Assembly (NCBI RefSeq): GCF_022179125.1
Contig: NZ_BPQG01000008.1
Span: forward strand, 107,140-171,139
Source: Methylobacterium cerastii
Lineage (GTDB): Bacteria; Pseudomonadota; Alphaproteobacteria; Rhizobiales; Beijerinckiaceae
DNA: 64,000 nt
Direction: 5' to 3'
The notes beneath the pieces were generated by a model. That model saw only the letters and a program-made list of their open reading frames with translations. It was not told the origin of the DNA and did not search any database. Shown here piece after piece: positions 16,983 through 28,220 of the stretch. A program made the translations under genes and the position numbers. The first letter of the stretch is position 1. Every line of letters begins with the position of its first letter.

Positions 16983-19037
16983 TCAGGCCTCGCCGCCGCC
17001 GAGGACGAGGCGGAGCGAGCGAGCGAGCTCGTCGCGGCGGTAGGGCTTGTTGAGCACCGGCAGCTCGCCGCGGCCGATGACTTGGCCCTCGTCGAGGTCG
17101 GCGACGTAGCCGGAGGTGAGCAGCACCTTGAGGCCGGGTCGCAGGCGCTGCGCCTCCACCGCGAGCTGCGAGCCGTTCATGCCGCCGGGCATCATCACGT
17201 CGGAGAACAGGATGTCGATGCGCTGGACGTCCCGGAGATGGGCCAGCGCCTCCGCAGCGTTCCGCGCCACGACGACCTTGTAGCGCAGTTCCTCAAGGCT
17301 CTCGACGGCCATGGTGAGGACCTGCTCGTCGTCCTCGACGAGCAGCACGGTCTCGCCTTCGCCGGCGCGGCGCAGCGGCAGCACGCCGCGTTCGCCCGTC
17401 TCCGCCTCCTCGCCGGCGGGGTCGGTCGAGCGCGGGAAGCGCAGCCGGAAGGTGGTGCCGCGCTCCACCTCGGAGTCGATGGCGACGAAGCCCTTGGCGC
17501 TGCGGGTGAAGCCGTAGACCTGGCTCAGGCCGAGGCCGGTGCCCTTGCCGACCTCCTTGGTGGTGAAGAACGGCTCGAACACCCGCGCCAAAAGCTCCGG
17601 CGCGATGCCGCTGCCGGTGTCGGACACCGCGATCTCGACGTAGGCGCCCGGCGGCACGCCCTTGTCGGCCACCGCCGCGGTGTCGAGGCGGAGGTTGCGG
17701 CTGCGGATCTCGATCCGGGCGTGACCGGCGTCCGCCTCCATCGCGTCGCGGGCGTTGACGACGAGGTTGAGGATGGCGGCCTCGAACTGGGCCGGGTCGA
17801 TGCGGATCGGGTCGAGGGCCGGGTCGAGGTCGAAGGCCAGTTCGATCGCGCCCCCGGCGGCGCGCTCGGCGAGCGGCCGGAAGTCGATGAGCAGGCGGTT
17901 CGGGTTGAGGGTCTGCGGCCGCAGCATCTGGCGCCGGGAGAAGGCGAGGAGCTGCTGCGTCAGCTGCTCGCCGCGCCGGGCCGCCGTCATCGCGGCGTCG
18001 GCCAGGCGCTTGACCCGCTCGACGTTGTCGGGCTTGCGCAGCACCATGTCGAGGCCGCCGACGATGACCGTCAGCAGGTTGTTGAAGTCGTGCGCGACGC
18101 CGCCGGTGAGCTGGCCGATCGCCTCCATCTTCTGCGCCTGGCGCAGGGCCTCCTCGGTGTTGCGCTGGTCGGAGCGGTCGAGGACGATTCCGGCCATGCG
18201 GACGGGGGTGCCGTCGGCGCGGTACTCGGCCCGGCCCTTGGCCGCGACCCAGCGCACGGTTCCGTCGGGGCGCACGATCCGGCATTCGAGATCGAGCGTC
18301 CCGGCCCGCGCCGCCTGCGCGAAGGCCGCTTCCGCCGCCTCGCGATCCTCCGGGTGGATGTGGGCGAGGAAGGTCTGCCGGCCCCAATGCGGCAGCGGCG
18401 TGGCGTAGCCGAAGATCGCGTCGTGGCGGTCCGACCGACGCGCGGTGTCGGTGAGGAGATCGAGGTCCCACGTCCCCATCCCGGCGGAATCGAGGGCGAA
18501 GGCCAAGGTTTCGCGGGCGGCCTCGACCTCGCCGGTGCGCTCGGCGACCCGCCGCTCCAGGGTCTCGTTGGCGATCCGCAGGCGCTCCTCGGCCCGCTCC
18601 CGCTCGCGGATGTGTTCGCGCGCCTGGTATTGGCGCCGCCGCACCCGCAGGGCCGAGGCGACCGCGCTGACCAGGGTCTCGGCGTTGATCGGGCGCTCGA
18701 GCAGCACGACGTTGCCCAGGCGCTCCACCATGGCCGCGCCCTCCGCGGGGCGGCGCCCGGCCTGGCGCGTCGCCAGCATGATGAAGGGGAAGTCCGACCA
18801 GGGCGGCTGGCGCTCGATCCAGGTCCCGAGCGCGTCGGGGTCGACGTCGAGCAGGGCTTCCTCGGTGACGATCGCCGAGCCCGCCCGGCCCGCGAGGGCG
18901 GCGAGCCACGCGGCCGCGTCGGGGCAGACGGCGACGCGGGTGCCGGACTTGGCCAGCAACCGCTCCATCACCGCGGCGTCGCGCCCGCGCGGCGCCAGGA
19001 TGAGGACGCGGGTCTCGTCGAGGTCGGGCTCGGTCAT
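16983..19037 (-). CDS. Hybrid histidine kinase with degenerate N-terminal receiver and C-terminal receiver
   Basis: 684 residues. Order: receiver-like domain (1-135) in which the phosphoacceptor region reads IVTEE (Glu59/Glu60, no Asp) and the conserved Lys is Arg115 (LLERP), so it probably cannot be phosphorylated; coiled linker (~137-175); PAS (~176-292); HisKA with His316 (GGVAHDFNNLL); HATPase (NLVVNARDAM, DTGSGI, GKGTGLGLS); receiver with Asp613 (ILFSDVMMPGGMNG) and KP at the end. No TM segment, so cytoplasmic. Start overlaps the stop of the KaiC-like gene by four bases, so the two are one translation-coupled operon. Confidence 0.93.
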   Translation of the reverse strand: MTEPDLDETRVLILAPRGRDAAVMERLLAKSGTRVAVCPDAAAWLAALAGRAGSAIVTEEALLDVDPDALGTWIERQPPWSDFPFIMLATRQAGRRPAEGAAMVERLGNVVLLERPINAETLVSAVASALRVRRRQYQAREHIRERERAEERLRIANETLERRVAERTGEVEAARETLAFALDSAGMGTWDLDLLTDTARRSDRHDAIFGYATPLPHWGRQTFLAHIHPEDREAAEAAFAQAARAGTLDLECRIVRPDGTVRWVAAKGRAEYRADGTPVRMAGIVLDRSDQRNTEEALRQAQKMEAIGQLTGGVAHDFNNLLTVIVGGLDMVLRKPDNVERVKRLADAAMTAARRGEQLTQQLLAFSRRQMLRPQTLNPNRLLIDFRPLAERAAGGAIELAFDLDPALDPIRIDPAQFEAAILNLVVNARDAMEADAGHARIEIRSRNLRLDTAAVADKGVPPGAYVEIAVSDTGSGIAPELLARVFEPFFTTKEVGKGTGLGLSQVYGFTRSAKGFVAIDSEVERGTTFRLRFPRSTDPAGEEAETGERGVLPLRRAGEGETVLLVEDDEQVLTMAVESLEELRYKVVVARNAAEALAHLRDVQRIDILFSDVMMPGGMNGSQLAVEAQRLRPGLKVLLTSGYVADLDEGQVIGRGELPVLNKPYRRDELARSLRLVLGGGEA

Positions 19038-20545
19038 TCCGCCGGTTCGCTGCGCAGCATCGCGACCTTGCCGCCATAGGCCGGCAACCCCGACAGCACC
19101 CCCTCGAAGTCGGTCAGCGCCTCCCCGACCTGGATCCCGCCGCGGGAGAACCGCAGCTCGCGGATGGTGCGCTCGTGGGCGTTGACCCGGCTCTTCACCG
19201 TCGAGAGCGCGGTGCGGACCTCGCCCTTGGCCTCGAAGTAGCGGAACAGCAGGATGCCGTCGCTGAGGTAGCTCAGGTCGAGGTCGGAGCGCACGTCGCC
19301 GATGACGCCGTGCTGCCCGAGCACCAGCAGCGTCGTGACGCCCACCTGGTTCAGGTAGGTCAGGAGTTCGTGCATCTGCAGGATCAGGAACTGCTCGCCC
19401 GGCATCGCGTGGATGTAGGCGTTGAGGCTGTCGAGGGCGACGAAGGTCGCGCCGCGTCGCTCGACCGCCTCGCGGACGCGGCAGGCGAACTCGCCCGGCG
19501 CCAGCTCGGCGGGGTCGACCTGGGCGATGGTGAGGGTGCCCGCATCGAGATGCGGCTGCAGGTCCATCCCAAGCAGGGCGGAGCGCGCCAGCAGCGTCGC
19601 GCGTCCCTCGTCGAACAGGAAGTAGGTGGCCCGCTCGCCCCGCTTCAGCGCCGCCAGCATGCAGCGGACCGCCGTCGTGGTCTTGCCGGCGCCGGACGGC
19701 CCGAGCAGCAGGGTGTTGGTGCCGCGCACGAGGCCGCCGCCGAGCAGCAGGTCGAGGCCGGGCGCGCCGGTGGAGCGGGTGACCGGCGCGAAGTCGACGC
19801 CGTGCTCGGCGGCGACCAGGGTCGGGAACAGCGCGATCCCGCCGGTCTCGAGGATGAAGTCGTGGTAGCCGCCGCGGCTCTTCACGCCGCGCATCTTCAG
19901 GACGAGGAGGCGGCGGCGGCCCGCGCCGAAGTTGCGCTGGTTGTGTTCCAGCAGGAAGACGCCGTGGGCGATGCTGTGGAGCTGCACGTCGGCGGTGCCG
20001 TCGTCGAGCAGGAACACCGTGCAGCCGCGTGCCGCGAAGAGCTGCTTCAGCGCCAGGATCTGGCGGCGATAGCGCAGCGGGTTCTGCGCGAGCAGCCGCA
20101 GCTCGGACAGGCTGTCGAACACCACCCGGTCGGGCTTTGCCGCGTCCACCCGCTCCATCACCTCGCGGACGGTCTCGCCGAGTTCGACCTCGGAGGGGTG
20201 CAGCACCGACTGCTCGCTCTCCGGATCGAGGCCGAGCTCGTTGACCAGTTCGTAGAGCTCGACTCCGTCGAGCGACCAGCCGTGCGAGGCCGCCGAAGAA
20301 CGCAGCTCGTCCGCGCTCTCCGACAGGGTGACGTAGAGGCAGGTCTCGCCGCGGGCGACGCCATCGAGCAGGAACTGCAGGGCGAGCGTGGTCTTGCCGG
20401 TGCCGGGCGTGCCTTCGAGCAGGTAGAGGCGCCCCTTCGTCAGGCCGCCGGCGAGGACGTCGTCCAGTCCCGCCACCCCGGTCGAGAGGGTCTCGCGGGA
20501 GAAGGAGGCGACGCGGGTTGGTTGATCCATCGGCTTCGCCATCAC
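19034..20545 (-). CDS. kaiC: KaiC-like double-domain ATPase
   Basis: 503 residues, two RecA/KaiC domains as in cyanobacterial KaiC. CI: Walker A GTPGTGKTT (45-53), catalytic region YVTLSES. CII: LGPSGAGKTTT, then YFLFDEGR. The C-terminal region aligns with KaiC (ILLFRYFEAKGEV, then FEGVLSGLP); the phospho-site pair Ser431/Thr432 of Synechococcus falls on Ser425/Tyr426 here (DLSYLSD). No kaiA or kaiB gene is in the window. The partner is the hybrid kinase encoded directly downstream. Likely a signalling ATPase of the KaiC2/KaiC3-like kind; clock function is unproven. Confidence 0.92.
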   Translation of the reverse strand: MMAKPMDQPTRVASFSRETLSTGVAGLDDVLAGGLTKGRLYLLEGTPGTGKTTLALQFLLDGVARGETCLYVTLSESADELRSSAASHGWSLDGVELYELVNELGLDPESEQSVLHPSEVELGETVREVMERVDAAKPDRVVFDSLSELRLLAQNPLRYRRQILALKQLFAARGCTVFLLDDGTADVQLHSIAHGVFLLEHNQRNFGAGRRRLLVLKMRGVKSRGGYHDFILETGGIALFPTLVAAEHGVDFAPVTRSTGAPGLDLLLGGGLVRGTNTLLLGPSGAGKTTTAVRCMLAALKRGERATYFLFDEGRATLLARSALLGMDLQPHLDAGTLTIAQVDPAELAPGEFACRVREAVERRGATFVALDSLNAYIHAMPGEQFLILQMHELLTYLNQVGVTTLLVLGQHGVIGDVRSDLDLSYLSDGILLFRYFEAKGEVRTALSTVKSRVNAHERTIRELRFSRGGIQVGEALTDFEGVLSGLPAYGGKVAMLRSEPAE

Positions 20546-20553
20546 GGATGTGG

Positions 20554-20610
20554 TGCAGTCACCTGCGGAAGAAGCAGCCGCCTGCGAGAGATGCAGTCAC
20601 CTGCGATGGA
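20554..20610. repeat. Three 19-bp tandem repeats upstream of kaiC
   Basis: Units TGCAGTCACCTGCGGAAGA (20554-20572), AGCAGCCGCCTGCGAGAGA (20573-20591) and TGCAGTCACCTGCGATGGA (20592-20610) follow each other without gaps, starting 8 bases upstream of the kaiC start. Units 1 and 3 share their first 14 bases. Each contains a TGCAG...CTGC near-palindrome. They lie in the kaiC leader or promoter and look like a regulator-binding array. The rest of the 331-bp divergent gap to 20876 shows nothing else convincing. Confidence 0.85.
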
Positions 20611-20876
20611 AGGCGTGCCGGCGACGGGCCGGCGCACCGTGCGAGGTGCCCTATGGCGCGGCGCCTCGCCCGACACGAACGACCTCGCCCCGACGGCACC
20701 TGCCTTTGCCTCAACGCGGGGCGCGCCGATAGGTCCCCTCGGTCCGCAGCCCGCCAAGGCGCCGGTCGCGACAATTCGGATCATCCTGACCTCGTCGCTT
20801 TGCGCCTATGTCGCAGTATCATCCGGCTCTGCCGGGCGTTCCCAAGATCCGCTCGCCGACGACTTTTCAGGACACC

Positions 20877-21719
20877 ATGCTTCGACTGCTCATCGCGGAC
20901 GGCAATGGGCGCGAAGACCGCGCGCAGCACGTCACGGCCACCGGACGCACCTCGGCCGAATCCTACGCCGACGTCGTCCACGCCTACCACCCCGAGGCGC
21001 AGTGCCGCCTCGTCAGCCCGGCCGACGCCGACGCCGGCCTGCCCGAGGGCGCGGGGCTCGCCACCTACGACGGCGTGATCTTCACCGGATCGACCCTGAA
21101 GGTCGCCGAGCGCAGCCCGGAGGTGATGCGCCAGCGCGACCTGATGCAGGCGGCGCTGGAGGCCGGCCTGCCGGTGTTCGGCTCGTGCTGGGGCGTCCAG
21201 CTCGCGGCGGTCGTCACCGGGGGCGACGCCGGCCCCAACCCGCGCGGCCCCGAATACGGCTTCGCCCGCCGCATCGCCGCGACGGCCGAGGGCCGCGACC
21301 ACCCGCTGCTGTCGGGCCGCGGGGCGGCATGGGACGCGCCGGCGATCCATTCCGACGCGGTGATCGTGCCCCCGCCCAGCGCGCGGGTTCTCGCCGCGAA
21401 CGCGCTCCTCGACGTGCAGACGATCGAGATCCCCCACGGGGACGGCGTGTTCTGGGGCACGCAGTATCACCCGGAACTCGACCTCGACGAGCTTGCCGCG
21501 ATGCTGCGGGTCTGCGCCGAGGCCGTGGTCGAGGCCGGCCTCGCGCCCGACGCAGGCGCGGTCTCGGACTACGCCGCCGAGATCGAGGCGCTGCACGCCG
21601 CCGCGGACGCGTCGCTCGCTTGGCGACACGGCCTCGGCGCCGACGTCCTGGAGCCGCGTCAACGCCGTCGCGAGATCGGCAACTTCCTCGACCGCCTCGT
21701 CGCGCGACAGGCCGGCTAG
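20877..21719 (+). CDS. Class I glutamine amidotransferase-like protein
   Basis: 280 residues from ATG 20877 (MLRLLIADGNG); a start 23 codons upstream adds a non-conserved leader. GATase fold: nucleophile Cys104 in FGSCWGVQLAAV, and His/Glu of the triad in WGTQYHPELDLDE. The extended C-terminus (~60 residues) is helical. The sequence resembles GMP-synthase-like amidotransferases that hydrolyse glutamine or related gamma-glutamyl compounds. No synthetase partner is adjacent, so the substrate is unknown. Confidence 0.85.
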   Translation: MLRLLIADGNGREDRAQHVTATGRTSAESYADVVHAYHPEAQCRLVSPADADAGLPEGAGLATYDGVIFTGSTLKVAERSPEVMRQRDLMQAALEAGLPVFGSCWGVQLAAVVTGGDAGPNPRGPEYGFARRIAATAEGRDHPLLSGRGAAWDAPAIHSDAVIVPPPSARVLAANALLDVQTIEIPHGDGVFWGTQYHPELDLDELAAMLRVCAEAVVEAGLAPDAGAVSDYAAEIEALHAAADASLAWRHGLGADVLEPRQRRREIGNFLDRLVARQAG

Positions 21720-21755
21720 GGCGGTTCCGGTCGGCCTTGCGTTCGCGGCGAAGCC

Positions 21756-22592
21756 TCAGGCTGCCTCGGCCATCGTCCCGTCGTTCGTCGCGACCTCGTC
21801 GGTGTGCACGTCGAAGCGCATCAGGTAGGCGGTGCCGAAGCTGGTGGTGAGAGCGCAGTCCGTCGCGTCGCGCCCGCGGGCCATGACGATGCGGGCGATC
21901 CGCGGCGTGTTGTGGCGGGCGTCGAACGTGTACCAGCGGTCTCCGAGGTAGACCTCGAACCAGGCCGAGAAATCCATCGGCGCCGGGTCCTTCGGCACGC
22001 CGATGTCGCCGAGGTAGCCGGTGGCGTAGCGGGCCGGGATGTTCATGCAGCGGCAGAGCGCGATCGCCAGGTGGGCGAAGTCGCGGCAGACGCCGACGCG
22101 CTGGACGTAGCCGTCATGCGCGGTGCGGGTGTTGTCGGCCCGCTGATAGTCGAACTGCAAGTGATTGTGCACGAAGTCGACGATCGCCTGCACCCGTGCC
22201 CAACCCTCCGGCGTCGCGCCGAACAGCGACCACGCGGTGGCCGAGAGCTTGTCGGTGTCGCAGTAGCGCGAGCCGAGGAGGAACGGCAGAACGTCGTCGG
22301 GCAAGTCCTGCACCGGGTGCTGGCGGGCCTCCGGCTCATACGCGTCCGGCTCGCCGGAATCGCGGATCGTGAAGTCGGCCGACATCGTGATCCGGCCGCC
22401 CGGGGCGACGATGCGGGTGCAGACGTTGCCGAAGGCGTCGACGTGCTGCGTCGCCAGCACCGGCGGATCGAACGCGATGACCTCCGGCGTCACGAGGTCG
22501 ACCCGGCGCTCCGGCCGCACGTTGAGCAGCAGGTTCATCGGGGTCGGGCCGAAGGTGTTGAAGGCGATGGTGAAGCCGGCTTGGACGAGCAT
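21756..22592 (-). CDS. Transglutaminase-like cysteine peptidase family protein
   Basis: 278 residues. N-terminal beta-sandwich (1-90, with LLLNVRPERRVDL) and a transglutaminase core: Cys169 in RVGVCRDFAHLAIALCR and Asp224 in YTFDARHN. The residue where the core family has the catalytic His is Ser209 (MDFSAWFEVYLG). I recall this DFSAWFE form from other alphaproteobacterial members, so it may be a subfamily trait. No signal peptide, so cytoplasmic. Such genes are often found near amidotransferase or peptide-ligase-like genes; here it is convergent with the amidotransferase. Confidence 0.85.
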   Translation of the reverse strand: MLVQAGFTIAFNTFGPTPMNLLLNVRPERRVDLVTPEVIAFDPPVLATQHVDAFGNVCTRIVAPGGRITMSADFTIRDSGEPDAYEPEARQHPVQDLPDDVLPFLLGSRYCDTDKLSATAWSLFGATPEGWARVQAIVDFVHNHLQFDYQRADNTRTAHDGYVQRVGVCRDFAHLAIALCRCMNIPARYATGYLGDIGVPKDPAPMDFSAWFEVYLGDRWYTFDARHNTPRIARIVMARGRDATDCALTTSFGTAYLMRFDVHTDEVATNDGTMAEAA

Positions 22593-23027
22593 CGGTGGAT
22601 CCGTGACGGCCGCGAGCGAGGGCGCAGGCGGGGCAGAGGCGAGAGCGTGGACGCGCCTTGAACACGGACGCTATGCTCGAGGTTCCGCAGGTCAGATGTG
22701 CTTGCCGCGCAGGTTCTGCCCAGAGAAACGGCAGTTTTTGTCCGATCAGGACCCGGGCGTTGCTGCAAGCCGGTAGAACAGTCGGCGGAAATCAGAGACG
22801 CGGTCGAGGACATAGCGCCAGCTCCCTCCTCTTGCAGGAGAGGAGGGACGAGCGCAGCTTCACCTGCGCGATACGTCTGCAGCTTGAGGAAATACCCCCG
22901 GCGCCGCGGTGTGGCGCTGATGATGCATCGCACGAGGCGTCGACCCTTCGGCCCCTTGGGATGCCATGACCGTTCCCCTGCCCTCCTCCACCCCCGCCGC
23001 GGCGATCCTCGGCCGCGGGACCCGCGC
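22593..23027. other. 435-bp gap: hairpin and possible leader ORF
   Basis: Divergent gap between the transglutaminase-like and GH63 genes. It holds a perfect 10-bp hairpin (TCCCTCCTCT 22823-22832, AGAGGAGGGA 22839-22848) and, at 22966-23031, a 21-codon frame whose TGA overlaps the GH63 start as ATGA. No longer gene is convincing. Confidence 0.55.
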
Positions 23028-25685
<2,658 letters not shown>

Positions 25686-25812
25686 GGCACTGGGACCGCA
25701 ATCTCCGCGGGGGCGTGCGCGGGTGTGGGAGCTTGGCCGACGCGGCCACGAAATGCCATGAAGGCCGACGCGATCGAAGCCGGATCGACGGCATGAACTT
25801 CAGGTTGAGACG

Positions 25813-26811
25813 ATGACGGCCCGGACTTCGAACCGCCAAGCCGCGTGGGTTCCCCAGAGCGAGTTCGCGGCCCGCATCGCGTCCGCGCGTCAGCTTCAGA
25901 CGTTCAACGACCTGAGCAGCTTCGCGATCAACTTCGACGTACTCCGCTCGGTGAAGCCCGACATCGAGATGGCCGGCAACAAGAGCAGCACCTTGTGCCT
26001 GTGGGAGACGCGCTCCTCCAGCGGCTTCATCACCAAGCCGCGGGTCGCCGTCGACATCCTGACGGTCCGCTTCATCGCGAACGGGCACATCATCTACCGC
26101 AACCAGTCGGGCAAGACGCAAGGTACGCCAAAATACGCGACCCTGGTCGACTTCGAGGACGTCAGCGAGATCCAGGCCTCGCCGGCCTTCAGCGCGATCA
26201 ACGGAACGATCACGCTCGAAGCGCTCTCGGCGGCCAACGCCGCGCTCACGGGCGGACAGCCGGCTCTTCCGGCCTTCGCCCCGATCGCAGACGTCGCCAC
26301 GCCGGGCATGATCGCCCTGTTCTTGATGATGCGGCAGGTGCAGCGCCGCGGGCAGGAGGCGGGTCGCGGCGGCGACATCGCCTTCCCGCTGGTCCAGGAG
26401 ATCCTCAGCTACCAGCTCCTGTCTGTCTGGCCCAGGCGCGCGGGCGTGGCGACGATTGCGACGACCGACGCCACGGCCTCGCGCTTCACCATCGCGCTCG
26501 ACTTCATCGAGGCGAACCTTTCGCAACCGCTCACGCTGTCGCTGATCGCCGCGGCCGCCGGGCTCAGCGTTCGCTCCCTCCAGAGCCAGTTCCGCAACCG
26601 GACTGGGCAGACGGCGATCGCCTTCATCACCGAGCGGCGGCTCGCGCGCACCCACGAGGATCTGACCTCCGCGTCCGCCGCCGCGGTTCCGATCGCGGAG
26701 ATCGCGCGGCGCTGGGGCTTCGTGCACATGAGCGACTTCGGCCAACGCTATAAGCGTGTGTACGGGCGCACGCCCTCCCAGGCACGGCGCGAGGCCGGAC
26801 GGCGGGGATGA
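25813..26811 (+). CDS. AraC family transcriptional regulator
   Basis: 332 residues. C-terminal AraC double helix-turn-helix: LTLSLIAAAAGLSVRSLQSQ, FRNRTGQTAIAFI, then IAEIARRWGFVHMSDFGQRY and KRVYGRTPSQARR. The N-terminal ~200 residues resemble the AraC_binding_2 type ligand domain. It follows the GH63 gene by 127 bp on the same strand and might regulate it, but no operator is visible. Confidence 0.88.
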   Translation: MTARTSNRQAAWVPQSEFAARIASARQLQTFNDLSSFAINFDVLRSVKPDIEMAGNKSSTLCLWETRSSSGFITKPRVAVDILTVRFIANGHIIYRNQSGKTQGTPKYATLVDFEDVSEIQASPAFSAINGTITLEALSAANAALTGGQPALPAFAPIADVATPGMIALFLMMRQVQRRGQEAGRGGDIAFPLVQEILSYQLLSVWPRRAGVATIATTDATASRFTIALDFIEANLSQPLTLSLIAAAAGLSVRSLQSQFRNRTGQTAIAFITERRLARTHEDLTSASAAAVPIAEIARRWGFVHMSDFGQRYKRVYGRTPSQARREAGRRG

Positions 26812-26928
26812 CCCGCAACGGAGCGACGACGCCACGCCGGGCGCGTGGCGTCGTCGGGTTCCGGTCTTCGGCCATGTCCCGGCAGGATGGCCCGCCGAAA
26901 CATCGGGATCACGCGGCCGGAAAGGCGG

Positions 26929-27351
26929 TCACCGACCGGTCGTGGTGGTCGACTTCACCGGCTTGGAGCCGGGCTCGTGCGACATGGTCTTCGTCCGAGA
27001 CTCGACGCCCTCGCCGTCGCGAACCTTGGTCTGGGTATGCGACTTCGAGAAGGTGCCGCCGTCATGGGCCATCGCCTTCGATTGCCCGTTGAGCCCGCCG
27101 TTCCCGGTCTCGTTGACGTGCGAGCGGTCCATCGTCTTGCCGCCCGCCGCGCTGCCGCCGGTGGCCAGGGACGAGCCCGTCGCGCCGTTCGCTCCCGTCG
27201 AAGTCCCGCCGGTCCCGACGGTCGAGGCGGAGGTGCCGCCGGCCGCCGCCGAGCCCGCCGTGCCGCCGGTGGCGCTGCCCCCGGTCTGGGCGAGCGCCGG
27301 GACGACGAGGAGCCCGAAGGCGGCGAGGGGGGCGATGAATCGGATCGTCAT
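26929..27351 (-). CDS. Small exported Gly/Thr/Ser-rich protein
   Basis: 140 residues. Signal peptide 1-21 (MTIRFIAPLAAFGLLVVPALA, cleavage before QTGG). The mature chain is low-complexity Gly/Ala/Ser/Thr for ~50 residues, then a more polar tail with KTMDRSHVNETGN and SKSHTQTK. No enzymatic motif. It is the last of three co-oriented small exported low-complexity proteins (7 bp from its neighbour). Confidence 0.72.
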   Translation of the reverse strand: MTIRFIAPLAAFGLLVVPALAQTGGSATGGTAGSAAAGGTSASTVGTGGTSTGANGATGSSLATGGSAAGGKTMDRSHVNETGNGGLNGQSKAMAHDGGTFSKSHTQTKVRDGEGVESRTKTMSHEPGSKPVKSTTTTGR

Positions 27352-27358
27352 GTCAGCC

Positions 27359-27736
27359 TCACTTCGTGGTCTTGGGGACGGTGACGACGCAGTCGCCGGC
27401 GCCGGTGGTCGTCATGGTGGTGCCGCCGGAACTCGAGCTGGAGGCCGAGCTGCTGGTCGAGCCGCTCCCGGACCGCGTGGTCACCGAAGGACCGCCCGTG
27501 GTCGCGCTCCGCACGCCGTCCGCCCCGGCCGTGACCGAGCTCGACATCGTGCCGGCGTTCTTCGCGTCGTCGGAATGCACGACCTTGCACGGCTTTCCGT
27601 TCGGGCCGGTCGTCACCGTCGTGCTGCCCGAGACGCCGTTCGGGCCGGTCGTGACCGTGCTTGTCTGGGCTTGGCCGGTCGCGACGCCGGCGAGGACGAG
27701 GGCGCCACCGAGAAGCGGCAGGATCAGGCGAGCCAT
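27359..27736 (-). CDS. Small exported Ser/Thr/Gly-rich protein
   Basis: 125 residues from ATG 27736, preceded by AAGGAG at 8-13 bases. Signal peptide 1-23 (ARLILPLLGGALVLAGVATGQA). The mature part has two copies of TVTTGPNG (STVTTGPNGVSG, STTVTTGPNGKPC), a Ser-run near residue 95 and a terminal CVVTVPKTTK, with two cysteines (in GKPCKVV and GDCVV) that may form a disulfide. Function unknown. It lies between two similar small exported-protein genes. Confidence 0.72.
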   Translation of the reverse strand: MARLILPLLGGALVLAGVATGQAQTSTVTTGPNGVSGSTTVTTGPNGKPCKVVHSDDAKNAGTMSSSVTAGADGVRSATTGGPSVTTRSGSGSTSSSASSSSSGGTTMTTTGAGDCVVTVPKTTK

Positions 27737-27842
27737 GGTCAGGTCTCCTTGATGGCGGGGAGGGAATGAAAGGCGCGGTGCGAAGGTCGAGGAGGGCGCG
27801 GCTCCGAGGAGCCGCGCCCGATGTCGCCGTTCCAGAGCCGGA

Positions 27843-28220
27843 TCAGCGCTTGTTGTGGCCCGGTGCGTTCTCGGAGTTGCCGGGGCCGCCGCGGTCATGA
27901 CCGGACGCGCTGCCCGACATGCCGGACGAGGAACCGCCCGTGCCCATCGAGGAGCCGCTGGTGCCCTTGCCGGCCGAGGAGCCGCCGGTGCCGACCGTCG
28001 ACCCCGAACCGCTGCCGGCGCCCGCCGACGAACCGCCGGTGCCGACCGTGGACGAGCTCTTGCCGCCGCCCGCGGAGGAGCCGCCGGTGCCCACGGTCGA
28101 ACCCGAGCCGCTGCCGGATCCTGCCGAGGAGCCGCCAGTGCCGACCGTCGACGAGCTGGTGCCGCCGCCCGCCGAAGAGCCGCCGGTGCCCACGGTGGAG
28201 GACGACTGCGCGAGCGCCAT
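27843..28220 (-). CDS. Exported Gly/Ser tandem-repeat protein (start uncertain)
   Basis: From ATG 28220 the product is 125 residues built from six copies of (S)TVGTGGSSAG-type repeats separated by short Gly/Ser/Lys spacers, ending in GGPGNSENAPGHNKR. The frame is open upstream and, without any ATG/GTG/TTG, encodes a perfect signal peptide (KHVRVAALATTFVIGGAAMALA) back to an ATC at 28280-28278 that has GGAG exactly seven bases before it. The real product probably starts there (145 residues). Flexible extracellular or envelope protein; function unknown. Confidence 0.7.
   Translation of the reverse strand: MALAQSSSTVGTGGSSAGGGTSSSTVGTGGSSAGSGSGSGSTVGTGGSSAGGGKSSSTVGTGGSSAGAGSGSGSTVGTGGSSAGKGTSGSSMGTGGSSSGMSGSASGHDRGGPGNSENAPGHNKR
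27855..28205 (-). repeat. Tandem coding repeats in the exported Gly/Ser protein
   Basis: Six in-frame units encoding STVGTGGSSAG-like decapeptides (the last reads SSMGTGGSSSG), with alternating spacers (GGGT, SGSGSG, GGGK, AGSGSG, KGT). The DNA copies are near-identical around the GGTGCC/TCGGC core. Confidence 0.8.

Noticed and set aside
22658-22969. Plus-strand 103-codon frame between the transglutaminase-like and GH63 genes
   Set aside because: Poor composition, no ribosome binding site and it crosses the perfect hairpin at 22823-22848.
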